Shown here: positions 1-9,344 of the stretch, piece after piece
Layout of the letters: each line of letters starts with the position of its first letter
How positions within the stretch are numbered: the stretch's first letter is position 1
Assembly: GCA_003427395.1 (NCBI GenBank)
Contig: BFEA01000750.1
Location: forward strand, 292,757-315,894
Length of the DNA: 23,138 bases
Source of the DNA: Chara braunii
Taxonomy: Eukaryota > Streptophyta > Charophyceae > Charales > Characeae
Direction: 5' to 3'
Notes under the pieces: model-generated
The model's input: the letters and a program-made list of their open reading frames with translations, nothing else
The model's database searches: none
What the model was told of the DNA's origin: nothing
Translations under genes and position numbers: made by a program

Positions 1-110
1 GAACATTCCGGGACCTCCGGAACATTCCGGAGTTCCGGAGTTCCGGGACCAACCGCAAGGTCCGGGATCCGGGGCCCGGAATCGTTCCGGGGTCTGGTCC
101 GGCGTAACTA
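1..110. repeat. GGAAC/TCCGG-rich repeat
   Basis: The window opens in a GC-rich stretch built from the short word TTCCGG and its complement. It includes a perfect hairpin, CTCCGGAA, a two-base loop, then TTCCGGAG, at about 16-33. No reading frame is supported. It could be the end of a satellite or a diverged element continuing upstream of the window. Confidence 0.5.
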
Positions 111-130
111 TGAAATTCACACGCTGACAA

Positions 131-252
131 AAATGGACATGAAACGTTGTGCACACGACGTGCAGCACTCGTAACTGAAATCATACATGGAAAATGTAAT
201 GGACATGAAAAGTCGTGAAGTACCAGTCACTGAAATCACATATGAAAAATGT
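131..252. repeat. Degenerate tandem repeat, two copies
   Basis: The block starting with the word AATGGACATGAAA at 131 recurs at about 199. Each copy goes on to an ACTGAAATCA word and ends in a GAAAATGT word. The first copy is about 13 bases longer. The stretch is AT-rich and has no coding potential. From here to about 450 I see only AT-rich unique sequence, possibly the 3' flank of the hAT element on the other strand. Confidence 0.45.
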
Positions 253-451
253 AACATAATACAATGTATCCTATTACTACGCGACTAGTGCCACATACCG
301 AATAATAGAAAAATAGTACTCTACAAGTCGTGTCAGCGGTGGCGAGATACTCTACTACGACCAACGCTACTGTACAGATGACACACAAAACATGAAGAAA
401 ACAACAACTACAGCACGCACACTACCAGTGACTACCTGACAAGGTAAGACA

Positions 452-1325
452 GCACGACCAAAAAAACAGGACCACATAATATGACGAAGTCGCGTGCAAG
501 TAGGGGAAAGCGGACTGCTGGCCTCACGGTTACCGACCCCTCTTCCCCTTCCCGCTCTGCCTCCTCGTACCCCCTCGAGTGTCAGATGTCGACCTCCTCT
601 TCCCTCGTGCGGATGAAGACGTCTGTGCAGCGGAGCGTCTCGATGCACGCATCGGTGGGGGAGGTGGGGGCTCATCATCATCTTCGTCGTCGTCACCACT
701 ATCGCCACTCTCGCTCTCCTCCTCCTCACTCTCCTCCTCACCCTCATAGTCCTCGTCCTCCTCCCGCACTGTCGGTGCCGTCTCAGGATCATCCTCCTCG
801 ATGGTGACAGGGCTGCCTCCCTTCCTCACCAGAACGACCCTCGTGCTAGCCTGTGCGACCGTGTCCTGACGGCAGGATCCACGAGGCATCCCCAACCCCC
901 CTGCCCCCGAAGACTCTCCGAGTGCAGCACCTCCCTCTACAGGTACGGAGCGTGGACGAGGCACTCCATGCTTGCGTGGAGTCTGATCATGCACGACACG
1001 CGTCGCTGCTCTCAAAGCGTGGTCCAAGGTCGAGGTGGACACTCCTCCGCCGCGACCTCGCTGCACTTGAGAGCACGACCAAAAAAACAGGAGCACAGAA
1101 TATGACGAAGTCGCGTGCAAGTAGGGGAAAGCGGACTGCTGGCCTCACGGTCACCGACCCCTCTTCCCCTTCCTGCTCTGCCTCCTTGTACCCCCTCTGC
1201 AGGCATGGGGCGTGGACGAGGCACTCCACGCTTGCATGGAGTCTGCTCATGCACAACACGCTTCACTGCTCTCAAAGCGTGGTCCAAGGTCGAGGTGGAC
1301 ACTCCTCCGTCGCGACCTCACTGAG
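452..1325 (-). repeat. Tandem duplication of the hAT tail, one unit internally deleted
   Basis: Two blocks are repeated in the same orientation. Block A (about 452-590) recurs at 1072-1200, including the run of seven A's and the following ATGACGAAGTCGCGTGCAAG word. Block B (about 940-1070) recurs at 1199-1325. Read on the minus strand the order is B'-A' then B-X-A, where X (about 590-940) is present only in the second unit. So the 3' end of the hAT coding region was duplicated head to tail and one unit lost about 350 bp. The copies differ by scattered substitutions, so the duplication is not recent. Confidence 0.75.
530..1302 (-). pseudogene. hAT transposase C-terminal tail, duplicated part
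   Basis: On the minus strand both units begin with a similar peptide: STSTLDHALRAVKRVVHEQT in the truncated unit and STSTLDHALRAATRVVHDQT in the other. The longer unit stays open from 1120 to 530. It passes through an acidic stretch of mixed D and E at about 660-800, a P6 run, an Arg/Ser-rich segment and a basic end (SGKGKRGR) before a stop. The composition suggests a disordered, charged tail. It follows the transposase frame 1318-1641 in the same phase, separated by a TGA at 1318, so I read it as the end of the same ancient protein. No catalytic function is assigned. Confidence 0.5.
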
Positions 1326-2880
1326 GTTCACAACCTGCTGTTGCAACCTCCCTCGCTCCGGTCGTCCTGGCGCCGCGGGTTCCCAAACCCGGCTGAAGGC
1401 ATGCAGTGAGCTCAGTGACACGGCGGGTGGAATCCAAATTTATGTCCGTCCTCCCGAATAACGTCGTGTCGCACACATCCCGCTCAACTGCTGTCGTGTC
1501 ACGAATTCTCGATCTCCCGAGCGTGTGTGGGGATCGAGAGCCTCGGCCTGTGGGCGACGACGATGGATCACCCACACGTGGTCTAGGAGGAGTGGGTGGC
1601 ATGTCTCCTGTATGTGGCGCTCTCTCCTGCAGGCCCCCCAAACCCTTGCAACATCTGTCGTGCTATGTCCTCCGCAGGAGGTAGACCAAGACCACACCGG
1701 CGATGCAGGACACCATGGAACCGAAGGGATCGTCTGCCATTGGGGATGGGTGAGTTTCAGGTTAAATATCCGCCAGTCTAGTCGAGTGACATCGCGCGTA
1801 GCGACCGCTGCCAACTCCTCTGCATCCAATGGACGATCGACCTCTTGCAGAGCCGGTCATTGTGGACGTGGAGGCACAACCATCGGCTCGGACCCCAAAT
1901 CCGTGATAATAACAGGTGGCACATCATGCACTGCCACCTCAGCCGGCTGCGACCGTCGGGCCTCGACCAAGTGCAGGCCGGAGGACGGGACAACTAGATC
2001 CGTCACTATCTCATGAACTACGGGTCGTGCGTCGCCAGCCCTCCCATCTCGCCCATATCCATTCTCCACGACCTCATCCACCGCCTGTGGTCCACCCTCC
2101 ATAGCCTCATCCACCGCCTTTGCTGCCACTCCCTTCATAACGTCCGCCCCCACCACCACCCCACCCTGCCCACCATCTCTCCCTATCTCTCGACGCCTGC
2201 GCTCCTCCAAGGCCCGTGCGAACGCCTGAGCACGTGGGTTGCTGGATGCCATAAGTCGAGCCCTCTCTCGCTCCATGATGTCGTGTGCCGTATCTTGGGA
2301 CTTCGCCGCCATCCTCTCTCTCGGGGTCTGCGACCCCATCTCGCCTGCTGCCTCGTCCCTCGATGGCGCCCGATCTGTCGATGCCGTCCCGCTGCAAGTA
2401 GGGGGAGCGCCCATCGACATGTCAAAGTCGAAATGGGTCCCCATCTCTGAACCCGCCCACCCTGTGTGAGGAGACATCCCCAGCCCCCTTGCCACACCCG
2501 GGGTGAAACCGCCCACGACTGGATCGAGCTCCTCCATGAGAAACTGCTGCATGAGGTGCTCCTCGGCGTCGTGACCGCCCCCAGTGGCGTCCGCACCATC
2601 ATGCTCCATATCGACGTCTGACACCACCACCGCTGGCACTACCTCCTCCTCCCCCTCCACTGCTGCTCCAGCTGGCACCTCCTCCCCCGTCGCCACTGCT
2701 GGTACCTCCTCATCCGCTGTTGCTACCTCCCCCTCCGCCGTTGTTGTTGTCGTGACCTCCTCCTCCGCTGCCGTTGTCCCCCCCTGTCCGTCGGAGTGGC
2801 ACTGTGGCCAACCTCCTCCTGCAAGACCTCCGGGGAAGGTGATTGTAACCTCAGTTGGCGAATCGTCGTAGATCTCTGCA
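1318..2880 (-). pseudogene. hAT transposase C-terminal extension, broken frame
   Basis: This continues the hAT remnant at 2891-5253 on the same strand. The longest open part runs from about 2880 to 1857 and holds a Glu/Val/Thr/Ala low-complexity segment (about 2630-2790). A charged region with REIGRDGGQGGV and RAQAFARALEERRR follows. A TGA at 1857-1859 interrupts it, but the same phase stays open beyond (PLDAEELAAVATRD), so the stop looks secondary. Between about 1740 and 1640 the plausible frame changes more than once, and a Pro/Ser-rich tail (PPTPPRPRVGDPSSSP) follows to 1318. No domain is recognised. It is probably the disordered C-terminal half of a long hAT-family protein. Confidence 0.5.
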
Positions 2881-2890
2881 AAAGTACGTG

Positions 2891-5253
2891 CTAAGACAAG
2901 GAGGATGCCAACTCCTCCGTCTCCGCCGTTGTAGTGGCCGGTTGAAGTGGCAAGACGGGCGATGGTGGTGCAGGACTCGGAGCAGGAGGTGGCGGAATGG
3001 ACGACTCTCGCCTCGTCGGAGTAGGAGTCCTCATCCCCGCCTTTGTGCGGCTCGTGCCAGCATGAGAGCCCCCGAGTCTATCATCACGCATATCACATCT
3101 GGAAGCCACCTCCCCGAAAGGGCCCCAATAATCCTCGTCTCCCCCCATCATCTCCCTCTCGGCCCGGTCCGCCGCCCGTCGTGCGGTGTATGTTCTCGTC
3201 TCCGCGTCGTCGGCATCCTCGCGCGTCTCGTCGATCTCAGGAGAAATGGGGAGCGCAGGGTCATCTGCTGCCTCGGGTGCCCGCTCCTCATCCGAGTCAT
3301 CATCCCTGGGGTACGGACGGAAAATGCAAGCACGTCTATCAAAAACAGCATCAGCAAATGGTGGTGCGAAAGCCCCGATGGGATCGCGCATAATAAGCGC
3401 AATCTGTTGGGCAATCTCCTCCTGCGTCATCCCCTTGCGCGTGCCCGTGCGCACCGGCTCCACCTCGAGTCCGGCCTGGTAGTCGAGCATGCCCTCGTCC
3501 CGCTACCATGGCAACACATAACCGCATCCTGCCCGCCGATACTCTGTCAACCGCACATTTGCGGTGATCCCAACGAGTTGCACGAGCTTCTCGAAGGCCA
3601 ACTGGTTGCGCTTCTTCGTGTGGATGCCCTTGTGGACTGCCCAGTTCCTCTCCGCCGGAGAGGTGCAGGACCACATGTGTATCACACGAAGAGCGCACCG
3701 TTGCAACTCAGGAGCGCCAGCCCGTACTGGGACCACCAAGACGTGCACTCAGTCGTCTCGGCGTCACCGCTACACGCGCGCCCACGAGCACGCCCCTCCG
3801 CCCCGCCCCAACCACCAAACCTGCCCTGCTGCATATGGAAGTCCTCAAATTGCCGACAGGCAACGATGTAATCCGCACCGTCGAACTCGAAACCCGTCTG
3901 CGTCAGAATGTACCTCTTGGTTTGCCTCACAAGCCAAGCATGGTAATCCTCCACCTCGCCTGGAAAGTAGCGAACATGTCGCGTGCGGGGGTTCAGTAAG
4001 AACCCGACGCAGTGAGCCGACTCAAGCATGTGATGTGTGGGGGTCTGCACACGCCTGATGATCCAGTCCGCAAAGGACTGGCCCAAAGGAGCGCATGCGT
4101 CCTTCACACGGTGGACAAGATCGTGTGCCCACTCGACCATGAGCGACATGAACTGCCCTCCACGATCCATCCGCCTAAGCAATTGCATGACGGGCTCCAT
4201 GATATGGACGATGGTGGCCACCCTCTGCCACCAAGGATCCCAGTTGATCTGTGGGCGCACCCAACGCGCCATGATGCGCACATCGACGGACCACGAGATG
4301 GAAGCAAAAGCCTACGAGTCGTCCCCTCGCATCATGCCCTGCAAAGTGTCCTGCAAAGTGTCCTGTAGAGCCGGCAGCCTCTCCAGCATGGAGTAAACAG
4401 ACGAAAACTGCGTCTTGCAGGAAAGAACAAGTCCCTTGTTGGGGCTGCGCTTCCTAAAAAAGTGAAGGGCGGCCTAGTGGGTTTTGAAAAACACCACCAG
4501 CACACGAGCGCGTGTGATCATGTCCACAAACGCGTCGCAACTCGTCACCATGTCTGACAACAATTTGTTGCAGACATGGATGGAGCATGGGAGCCAAGTG
4601 ATCCTCCTCAGTGCAAGAGGCATGGTCGGCGAGGTCATTGCCTTTGCAGCCCCCACATACGCGGAAGCGGAGTCAATGCATATCGCATTGACCCGCTGCG
4701 GTCCACCGAACCTGAACTCGCGGAAGATGGTGACCCATCTCCAAAGGACGTGCTCTGCATCGTCCGGCTCCCCCTCTCGATTGATCGTCATGTACATGAC
4801 GACCCCTCGCGAGCCTGCGACAAGGAAATTCACGATCGGTCTCCCGTCTCGTGATTTCTTCCCGTTTGAGAGGATGGTGGCACCAGTCACCCGGAATGGT
4901 TGCCTCACCTCCTCCAATTCCTCCGCCAACTCCGCACAGTGGGTCTCCACCGCCTGCATGCTCGCAATCTCGCTGTGGCTGGGGAGCACAGCGCGCGGCG
5001 AACTGCCAGGCTGCTCAAGAAGCACCTGTTGATATGCCTTCCATGCCTCGTTGCGAAAGGCATTGAAGGAGACCCTGCTGGAATAAAGCCATTGAAGGAA
5101 AACCTTCTTGTGGCGAGCAACCCACACGCCACCGTAGACCTCAGTCACCTTCTGCTGGCGAAGCCTCTTTCCAGCTTGGGTGGCAGCTGGATCAGCTCCT
5201 CCATCCTTCCTCTTTGAAGGACCCTCCTCCTTCAGAACCTCCATTGCAGGCAC
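2891..5253 (-). pseudogene. hAT-family transposase (DUF659-like), inactivated
   Basis: This is the remnant of a hAT DNA transposase, an enzyme that cuts out and reinserts its own element. The segment 4474-5253 gives 259 residues with the DUF659/RNase-H start (SRDGRPIVNF at about 134-143), the second-Asp motif (CIDSASAYVGAAK, D194) and the LPCSIHVCNKLL motif. Segment 3682-4281 carries the helical middle (WWQRVATIVHIMEPVMQLLR) and GFLLNP. Segment 3503-3748 carries the C-terminal dimerisation signature PELQ...SPAERNWAVHKGIHTKKRN (3605-3661). Breaks: in-phase stops at 4474-4476, 4312-4314 and 3503-3505, a frameshift near 3730, and another near 2885. Where hAT enzymes usually have the first catalytic Asp (DGW) this copy reads SNGKK, so that Asp also seems lost. 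No BED zinc finger is seen upstream. The first Met is at 5253. Terminal inverted repeats were not found. Confidence 0.85.
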
Positions 5254-7250
5254 CTGTCCCTTGCCTACTAGTCGCAGTCAGTCCACCATCCTCGCAGGAG
5301 TGCTTGGATGGAACTCTGGCACGTCCTCGTGTCCCGGTGTCGAGCGCATCGGCCCTCGCGTGCAAACGAGGGCCCTCCTGGCCATGTCACGCAGGAGTTT
5401 ATCTAAAAAATATCTTCAAGAGACAACTCGGGAACGACGCATAACATTCCGCGAACCGCCGAGACGGACGCGGTTGCATCGCTCCTTCGCCGCTCTAGCT
5501 GGGTGCGCCGGCTATACATCCCACGATCCCCTACGACAGGATAGGTTTTCGCGGGGCATAAGCTTGCATCCCTAAGGGGCTGTCACCACCCTTAGGGGCG
5601 TATCCCTACCGAGCTACTGACCCACGTGCGAAGGCTTTTAGATGCAATCGCAGGGGTAGATCAGCCGAGGGCGTTTGCTCGTCTTGCTGCAGTATAGGAA
5701 ATGTTTGGCTAAACGCCGAATGGACCCGAACGTCGTTCGTTCCCTGGGGCGCCGATCTCCCAAGTACGAAGCGTACGCCGGTCGACTAGGACAGTCTCAA
5801 CCAAGCGTGAAACTACAATTCATCCTAGTCCCTTATACCCATAGTCAAGCGAAAGTTACGACAACCATACATATAATTATATCAAAAGGAATCGACCGTA
5901 GCCGACACGAATAAATATTCCCAGTATGAAAAGATAACTGAAAAAAATACAAATCATCATCTCATGCATCCAATAACACAAGATAAAAAACTATCCGGCC
6001 GCCTCAGGTCGAATACCACAAAACAATCAAAACAACTGCCAACGAAAAGTTGGCTAATCGAAAATAACATTGATGTTGCCAACATGGTAGTTGGACAACC
6101 TCGGTTTTGACTTGATGAGACGCGTTGCCAAAGTCATTCATTCCATCCTATCATCGATCTAAGATTCGACGTGCATACCTGTCTTCGTCCATTTCCAATC
6201 TTTTTGGATGACAAATCGCTTGCGCATGATTCTTGATCAGGGGCATTGCTTGACGTGAAGCATGCCTCTTCCTCTAGGAAGTGGTTTGGGGTACTCCTCC
6301 TCGTCCGATCACAAGACTCGGATCTCAGAAGTCGGACCGTCTCCACCGAATCGGCAAGTTCCCCCCATTAGAACGGTCCACTCTCGGTCGATAACAAGGT
6401 CGGCTCCTGAAGCAACGAACCCCCGCCCCAGATGCTTCCTAGAGATAGTGGATGCGTCCACCGCAAGTAACTTTCATTTTTATTTTTATTTTCTCCTAAG
6501 TCCCGGGGTAACTTAGACGAAAAGAAATCAGAAGAGATAAAGAAAATGAGAATCATTTAGACAGGTACAGGTAGATAAGGTCGTTCGGGATAGAATGGGT
6601 CAATCCTTGGGAAAAAGCTAAATCCGTTTGACCTTATCTGCTTTATTTCAATAGAATTCATTCTACGACACACGTTGAATAACATTTTTCCAAAACAACA
6701 AGTTCTTTTTGACAAGCAGGCATGTGAAAGGTAGAAAGAAAACAATTCATTTCTTCATCTCAAATAGGCATAATCAATCTCCTTTGTAAGCATCCCTCTA
6801 CCTACCTGCACAGACCGCAAAGGAAACACGTTAAAAAAAAAACAGTACAATCCCATACTCGAGTCAGACTTTTCCATTCACATGCATGACTTGCACAACT
6901 TTCCTCTACCTTTTCTTTTGAATATTCAAAACGAACAGGGTCAAGCAAAGTGCGGGTCCACACAGGCGTGAAAGGAAGTCTGAGTCATTCAACTGACCTT
7001 GAGTGAAGTTTGATCCGGCTCACTCAAGAAGACCGTATAGAATTACGCTCTCTTCACGAGAAGGACGTTGCACCTAGTCGTCAGCAAAGTGATCAACACC
7101 TCTCCCTTGTGACGACCGCCTGCTAGAATACCCTCTCAGCACACAATCATCTTCCAATAATCTGGCGACGTTTTCTCGTTATTGCTACTTGGCTCCAAAC
7201 CACAGCGTCTCCGCGTCGTCACGCTTAGGCCACTTCAAAATGCAACATTG
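5254..7250. other. Gene-free stretch of distinct character, origin unknown
   Basis: I see no supported gene here. The longest open frames are under 85 codons apart from one 131-codon frame overlapping the hAT 5' side. Composition is nearer 45% GC than the flanks, with few homopolymers and few of the repeats seen elsewhere. A perfect 9-bp hairpin (CCCTAAGGG at 5570, CCCTTAGGG at 5589) and smaller ones (GCCAAC/GTTGGC near 6040, CTTCCT/AGGAAG near 6270) occur. The texture recalls organelle intergenic DNA, but I cannot match it to a named organelle gene. Confidence 0.4.
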
Positions 7251-7360
7251 CTTTAACGCACCTTCTCGGTGCCAACGCCCCACCTCCACTTAGTGCAAAA
7301 ATAATACTGTCGTGAAAATAGTGTCGTCGCTGCAAGAATCCGATACTGACGCCTCAAAAA

Positions 7361-7835
7361 AATCCGGCAGCGCTTCCGCACCACCGCCAAAAAAAACATA
7401 ACCGCCGCTGCAAAAATCCAGCAGCGCTTCCGCACCACCGCCAAAAAAAACAGAACCGCCGCCGCAAAAATCCGGCAGCGTTTCCGCACCACCGCCGTAA
7501 AAAAACAGAACCATCATCGCAAAAATCCGGCAGCGTTTCCGCACCACCGCCAAAAAAAACAGAACCGCCGCCGCAAAAATCCGGCAGCGCTTCCGCACCA
7601 TCGCCAAAAAAAACAGAACCTCCGCCGCAAAAATCCGGCAGCGTTTCCACACCACCGCCGAAAAAACCATGTTGTCGCCGCAGGATTTCGGCAGCACTTC
7701 CGTACCGCTGCCATAAAAGCCGCGTCACTGCCGCAGAATTTCGGCAGCACTTCCGTACCGCTGCCGTAAAAAGCTGCGTCGCCGCCGCAGAATTTCGGCA
7801 GCACTCTCGTACTACCGCAGTGAAAAACAACAAGC
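7361..7835. repeat. 54-bp minisatellite, about 8.5 copies
   Basis: Successive units start with AATCC or AATTTC at 7361, 7415, 7469, 7524, 7578, 7632, about 7685, about 7737 and 7791. Each carries CGGCAGCGCTTCCGCACC-type sequence, an A-run and a CCGCCGCCGCAAA word. The first six units are close copies; the last three (from 7685) are diverged. Because 54 is divisible by three, the minus strand encodes a repeating 18-residue pattern of the type CGGGSVFFGGGAE in several frames. No start context or flanking domain supports a protein. Confidence 0.9.
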
Positions 7836-7859
7836 CAAAATTAGTAAAATTTGTATTTG

Positions 7860-7977
7860 GATAAGGGGTTGGAGAAATACAACCCCTTACAATTTGATGT
7901 ATCTGGACCCTTTTATTTTTCTGATAAGGGGTTGGAGAAATACAACCCCTTACAGTTTGATGTATCTGGACCCTTTT
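7860..7977. repeat. Two 63-bp direct repeats, each with a 10-bp hairpin
   Basis: The block from 7860 repeats at 7923 almost unchanged for about 55 bases. Each copy holds the perfect hairpin TAAGGGGTTG / CAACCCCTTA with an 8-base loop (7862-7889 and 7925-7952), then a GATGTATCTGGACCC word. The copy at 7959 pairs its GATGTATCTG with CAGATACATC at 7985-7994, making a third hairpin. Confidence 0.9.
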
Positions 7978-8771
7978 CCCAGGGCAGATACATCGAGGAA
8001 AAGGCTGCACCTAGCCTTTTCCTTAGTGGCCCTTCAATTTCCAGGCTCCCTTCAAAAACGGGAGCCTGACAGTTACCTCCGGCAGCTTCTGCCAGAGGTA
8101 GCACCACGTGAGGACAAGTGTCCTCACACTAAATAGAGAAAAGAAAAGAAAAAAAACTATCTTCCTAATTTTTACTGCACCTGGCTTTTACCTTGGCCAG
8201 GTGCATGCTGTTGCATGCAACAGCCCCCTTCCTTTTGCTCTGCCCTCCCCTGAAAACGAGGAGGGCAGTTTGTCAGTTTGGGAGGGGTAGGACCTCCTCC
8301 TCCCAACTGCCTCGTCCTCCCTCTCTCTCCTTCACTTCCACTTCCTCAGTTCCTTTCCCCACAAGCGCACGCTGTGAGCCGCGAGATCTGGGATCTCGCG
8401 GCCACAGTCATTCTTCCGAAATCGAAGTGGGAGCTCTTCTTGCTCCCACACAGTCAAAAGACTGTTCTTTTTGGTCTCACGAGGTAGTTGCCTCGTTTTT
8501 GTTTTGCTTCTTTTTTATTTATTTATTTTTTTACAGTTTTTAGTTTTATTCGTTTCAGCCCCCCTCGTTTTCCCTGTTTGGTCGAGCTACCACAACTCAC
8601 GAACGGGGAGGGGGAAAAACAACAATAATAACAAAAAAAAGAAAAAACAAAAACTCACCTGGAAAGACGTACCTCGACACGCTTTACAGGTAGATTCATT
8701 CGATTTTGCTCTTCCCGTCGTTGGCAGTTTTCGAGGGGCCAACCACAGGTAAAGTGGCAACCCCCCTTCTT

Positions 8772-8788
8772 CCCCCCCCCCCCCCCCC

Positions 8789-8826
<38 letters not shown>
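8772..8826 (+). repeat. C28 tract followed by (CT)n
   Basis: A run of 28 C's (8772-8799) runs straight into about 13 CT units ending at 8826. The same C-then-CT order occurs on the minus strand at 16153-16221. Such tracts can form i-motif/G-quadruplex or triplex DNA and are prone to length change. Confidence 0.95.
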
Positions 8827-8829
<3 letters not shown>

Positions 8830-8872
8830 CGAACCTAGGCGCTTTTGACGTCGGATTCGGGCGCGACGACGA

Positions 8873-8923
8873 ACTGTTGATGTCCAACCTCCTGATGAGT
8901 CGGTGCAGCCCCGACGAAACAGT
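8873..8923 (+). ncRNA. Hammerhead ribozyme-like motif (type III layout)
   Basis: All three helices of a self-cleaving hammerhead can be drawn. Helix III is ACTGT (8873-8877) with ACAGT (8919-8923), a perfect 5 bp that includes the required A15.1-U16.1 pair. The cleavage-site base H17 is T8878. Helix I is 8879-8883 with 8887-8891, closed by a 3-base loop, with one T/C mismatch. The core CTGATGA sits at 8892-8898. Helix II is GTCGG (8899-8903) with CCGAC (8911-8915), 7-base loop. GAA follows at 8916-8918. Type III hammerheads with a short helix III are known from plant retrozymes, where they cut multimeric RNA. The weak helix I and a GUU rather than GUC site may lower activity. I see no second copy and no LTR, so a whole retrozyme is not shown. 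Confidence 0.7.
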
Positions 8924-8964
8924 CTGGTCACCCATTTGTTCGGAACGAACGGGTATTCGAACTA

Positions 8965-9075
8965 AAAAAAAGAAGAAAACAAAAAAAAAGAAAAAGAAAA
9001 ATCTAACAAAATCTAACATGAGAATCTAAAGAAAAATCTAAAGAAAAATCTAAAGAAAAAGAAAAAAAAAAAGAA
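8965..9075. repeat. A-rich tract with 12-bp AATCTAAAGAAA repeats
   Basis: An A-rich stretch with interspersed G and C contains at least three consecutive copies of AATCTAAAGAAA at about 9022-9059 and two looser AATCTAAC variants before them. It lies just downstream of the ribozyme motif. It may be a diverged poly(A) tail of a retroposed sequence, which would suit a transcribed + strand; that is inference. Confidence 0.7.
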
Positions 9076-9183
9076 ACTTACCTAAAAAAAAACGGCTGCC
9101 CGTTTTCAACGGGCGCCTGTCTTCTTTGGGGATTGTAAGTCCCCAACCACATCTCCCTGCGCCATCTGTCGCGCTGTAGTTAG

Positions 9184-9203
9184 TTTTTTTTTTTTTTTTT
9201 TTT
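9184..9203 (-). repeat. T20 tract, possible poly(A) tail of a minus-strand retroposon
   Basis: A run of 20 T's reads as poly(A) on the minus strand, downstream of the U6 fragment and SINE-like sequence at 9205-9344. The order U6 3' part, SINE-like body, poly(A) would fit one chimeric retroposon on the minus strand. I could not find a matching pair of target-site duplications. Confidence 0.5.
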
Positions 9204-9224
9204 CCCGTTGGCTTTTGCCAACGG

Positions 9225-9290
9225 TGGTGCTACGTTCGTGGGCTCACCCACGAACTGTTGAAATACAGACCCGGGTTCGATCCCTGTTGG
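9225..9290 (+). mobile_element. tRNA-derived SINE head, altered copy
   Basis: The segment CCCACGAACTG followed by a GAAATACAGAC word and a B box (GGTTCGATCC, 9274-9283) matches the same part of the SINE head at 20063-20101 (CCCATAACTG, then GAAACACAGAC and a B-box-like word). The position of the A box here is occupied by GTTCGTGGG, which pairs with CCCACGAAC. The B box is followed by its own inverted copy, GGATCGAAC. So this SINE head seems to have been remodelled into hairpins. Confidence 0.6.
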
Positions 9291-9304
9291 ATCGAACAAA
9301 ATTC

Positions 9305-9344
9305 GGACCATTTCTCGATTTATGTGTGTCATCCTTGCGCAGGG
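9305..9344 (-). pseudogene. U6 snRNA 3' fragment (5'-truncated)
   Basis: Read on the minus strand, these 40 bases match the 3' part of U6 from CCTGCGCAAGG to GAGAAATGGTCC with one mismatch (ACACACA for ACACGCA). They are followed by GAATTTT, which resembles the natural T-rich U6 end. The whole 5' half, including the ACAGAGA box, is absent. Five-prime truncation fits incomplete reverse transcription. It ends next to the SINE-like block at 9225-9290. Confidence 0.85.

Noticed and set aside
853-2016. Plus-strand frames opposite the hAT tail
   Set aside because: They are antisense shadows of a GC-rich coding remnant with no recognisable features.
5626-5700. GTGCG start of a group II intron
   Set aside because: A domain V hairpin was not found downstream and five bases alone prove nothing.
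7361-7835. A CRISPR-like array
   Set aside because: The units are contiguous with no unique spacers, and the DNA is eukaryotic.
7253-8010. Several long minus-strand open frames with Gly/Phe repeats
   Set aside because: They are produced by the 54-bp minisatellite, are open in overlapping frames, and have no start context or non-repeat domain.
8693-9029. Frames with Pro and Leu/Ser repeats around 8706-9029
   Set aside because: They are encoded by the C28 and CT tracts and the A-rich repeat.
8640-9080. A complete retrozyme
   Set aside because: Only one hammerhead core was found, and no LTR pair, primer-binding site or flanking duplication.
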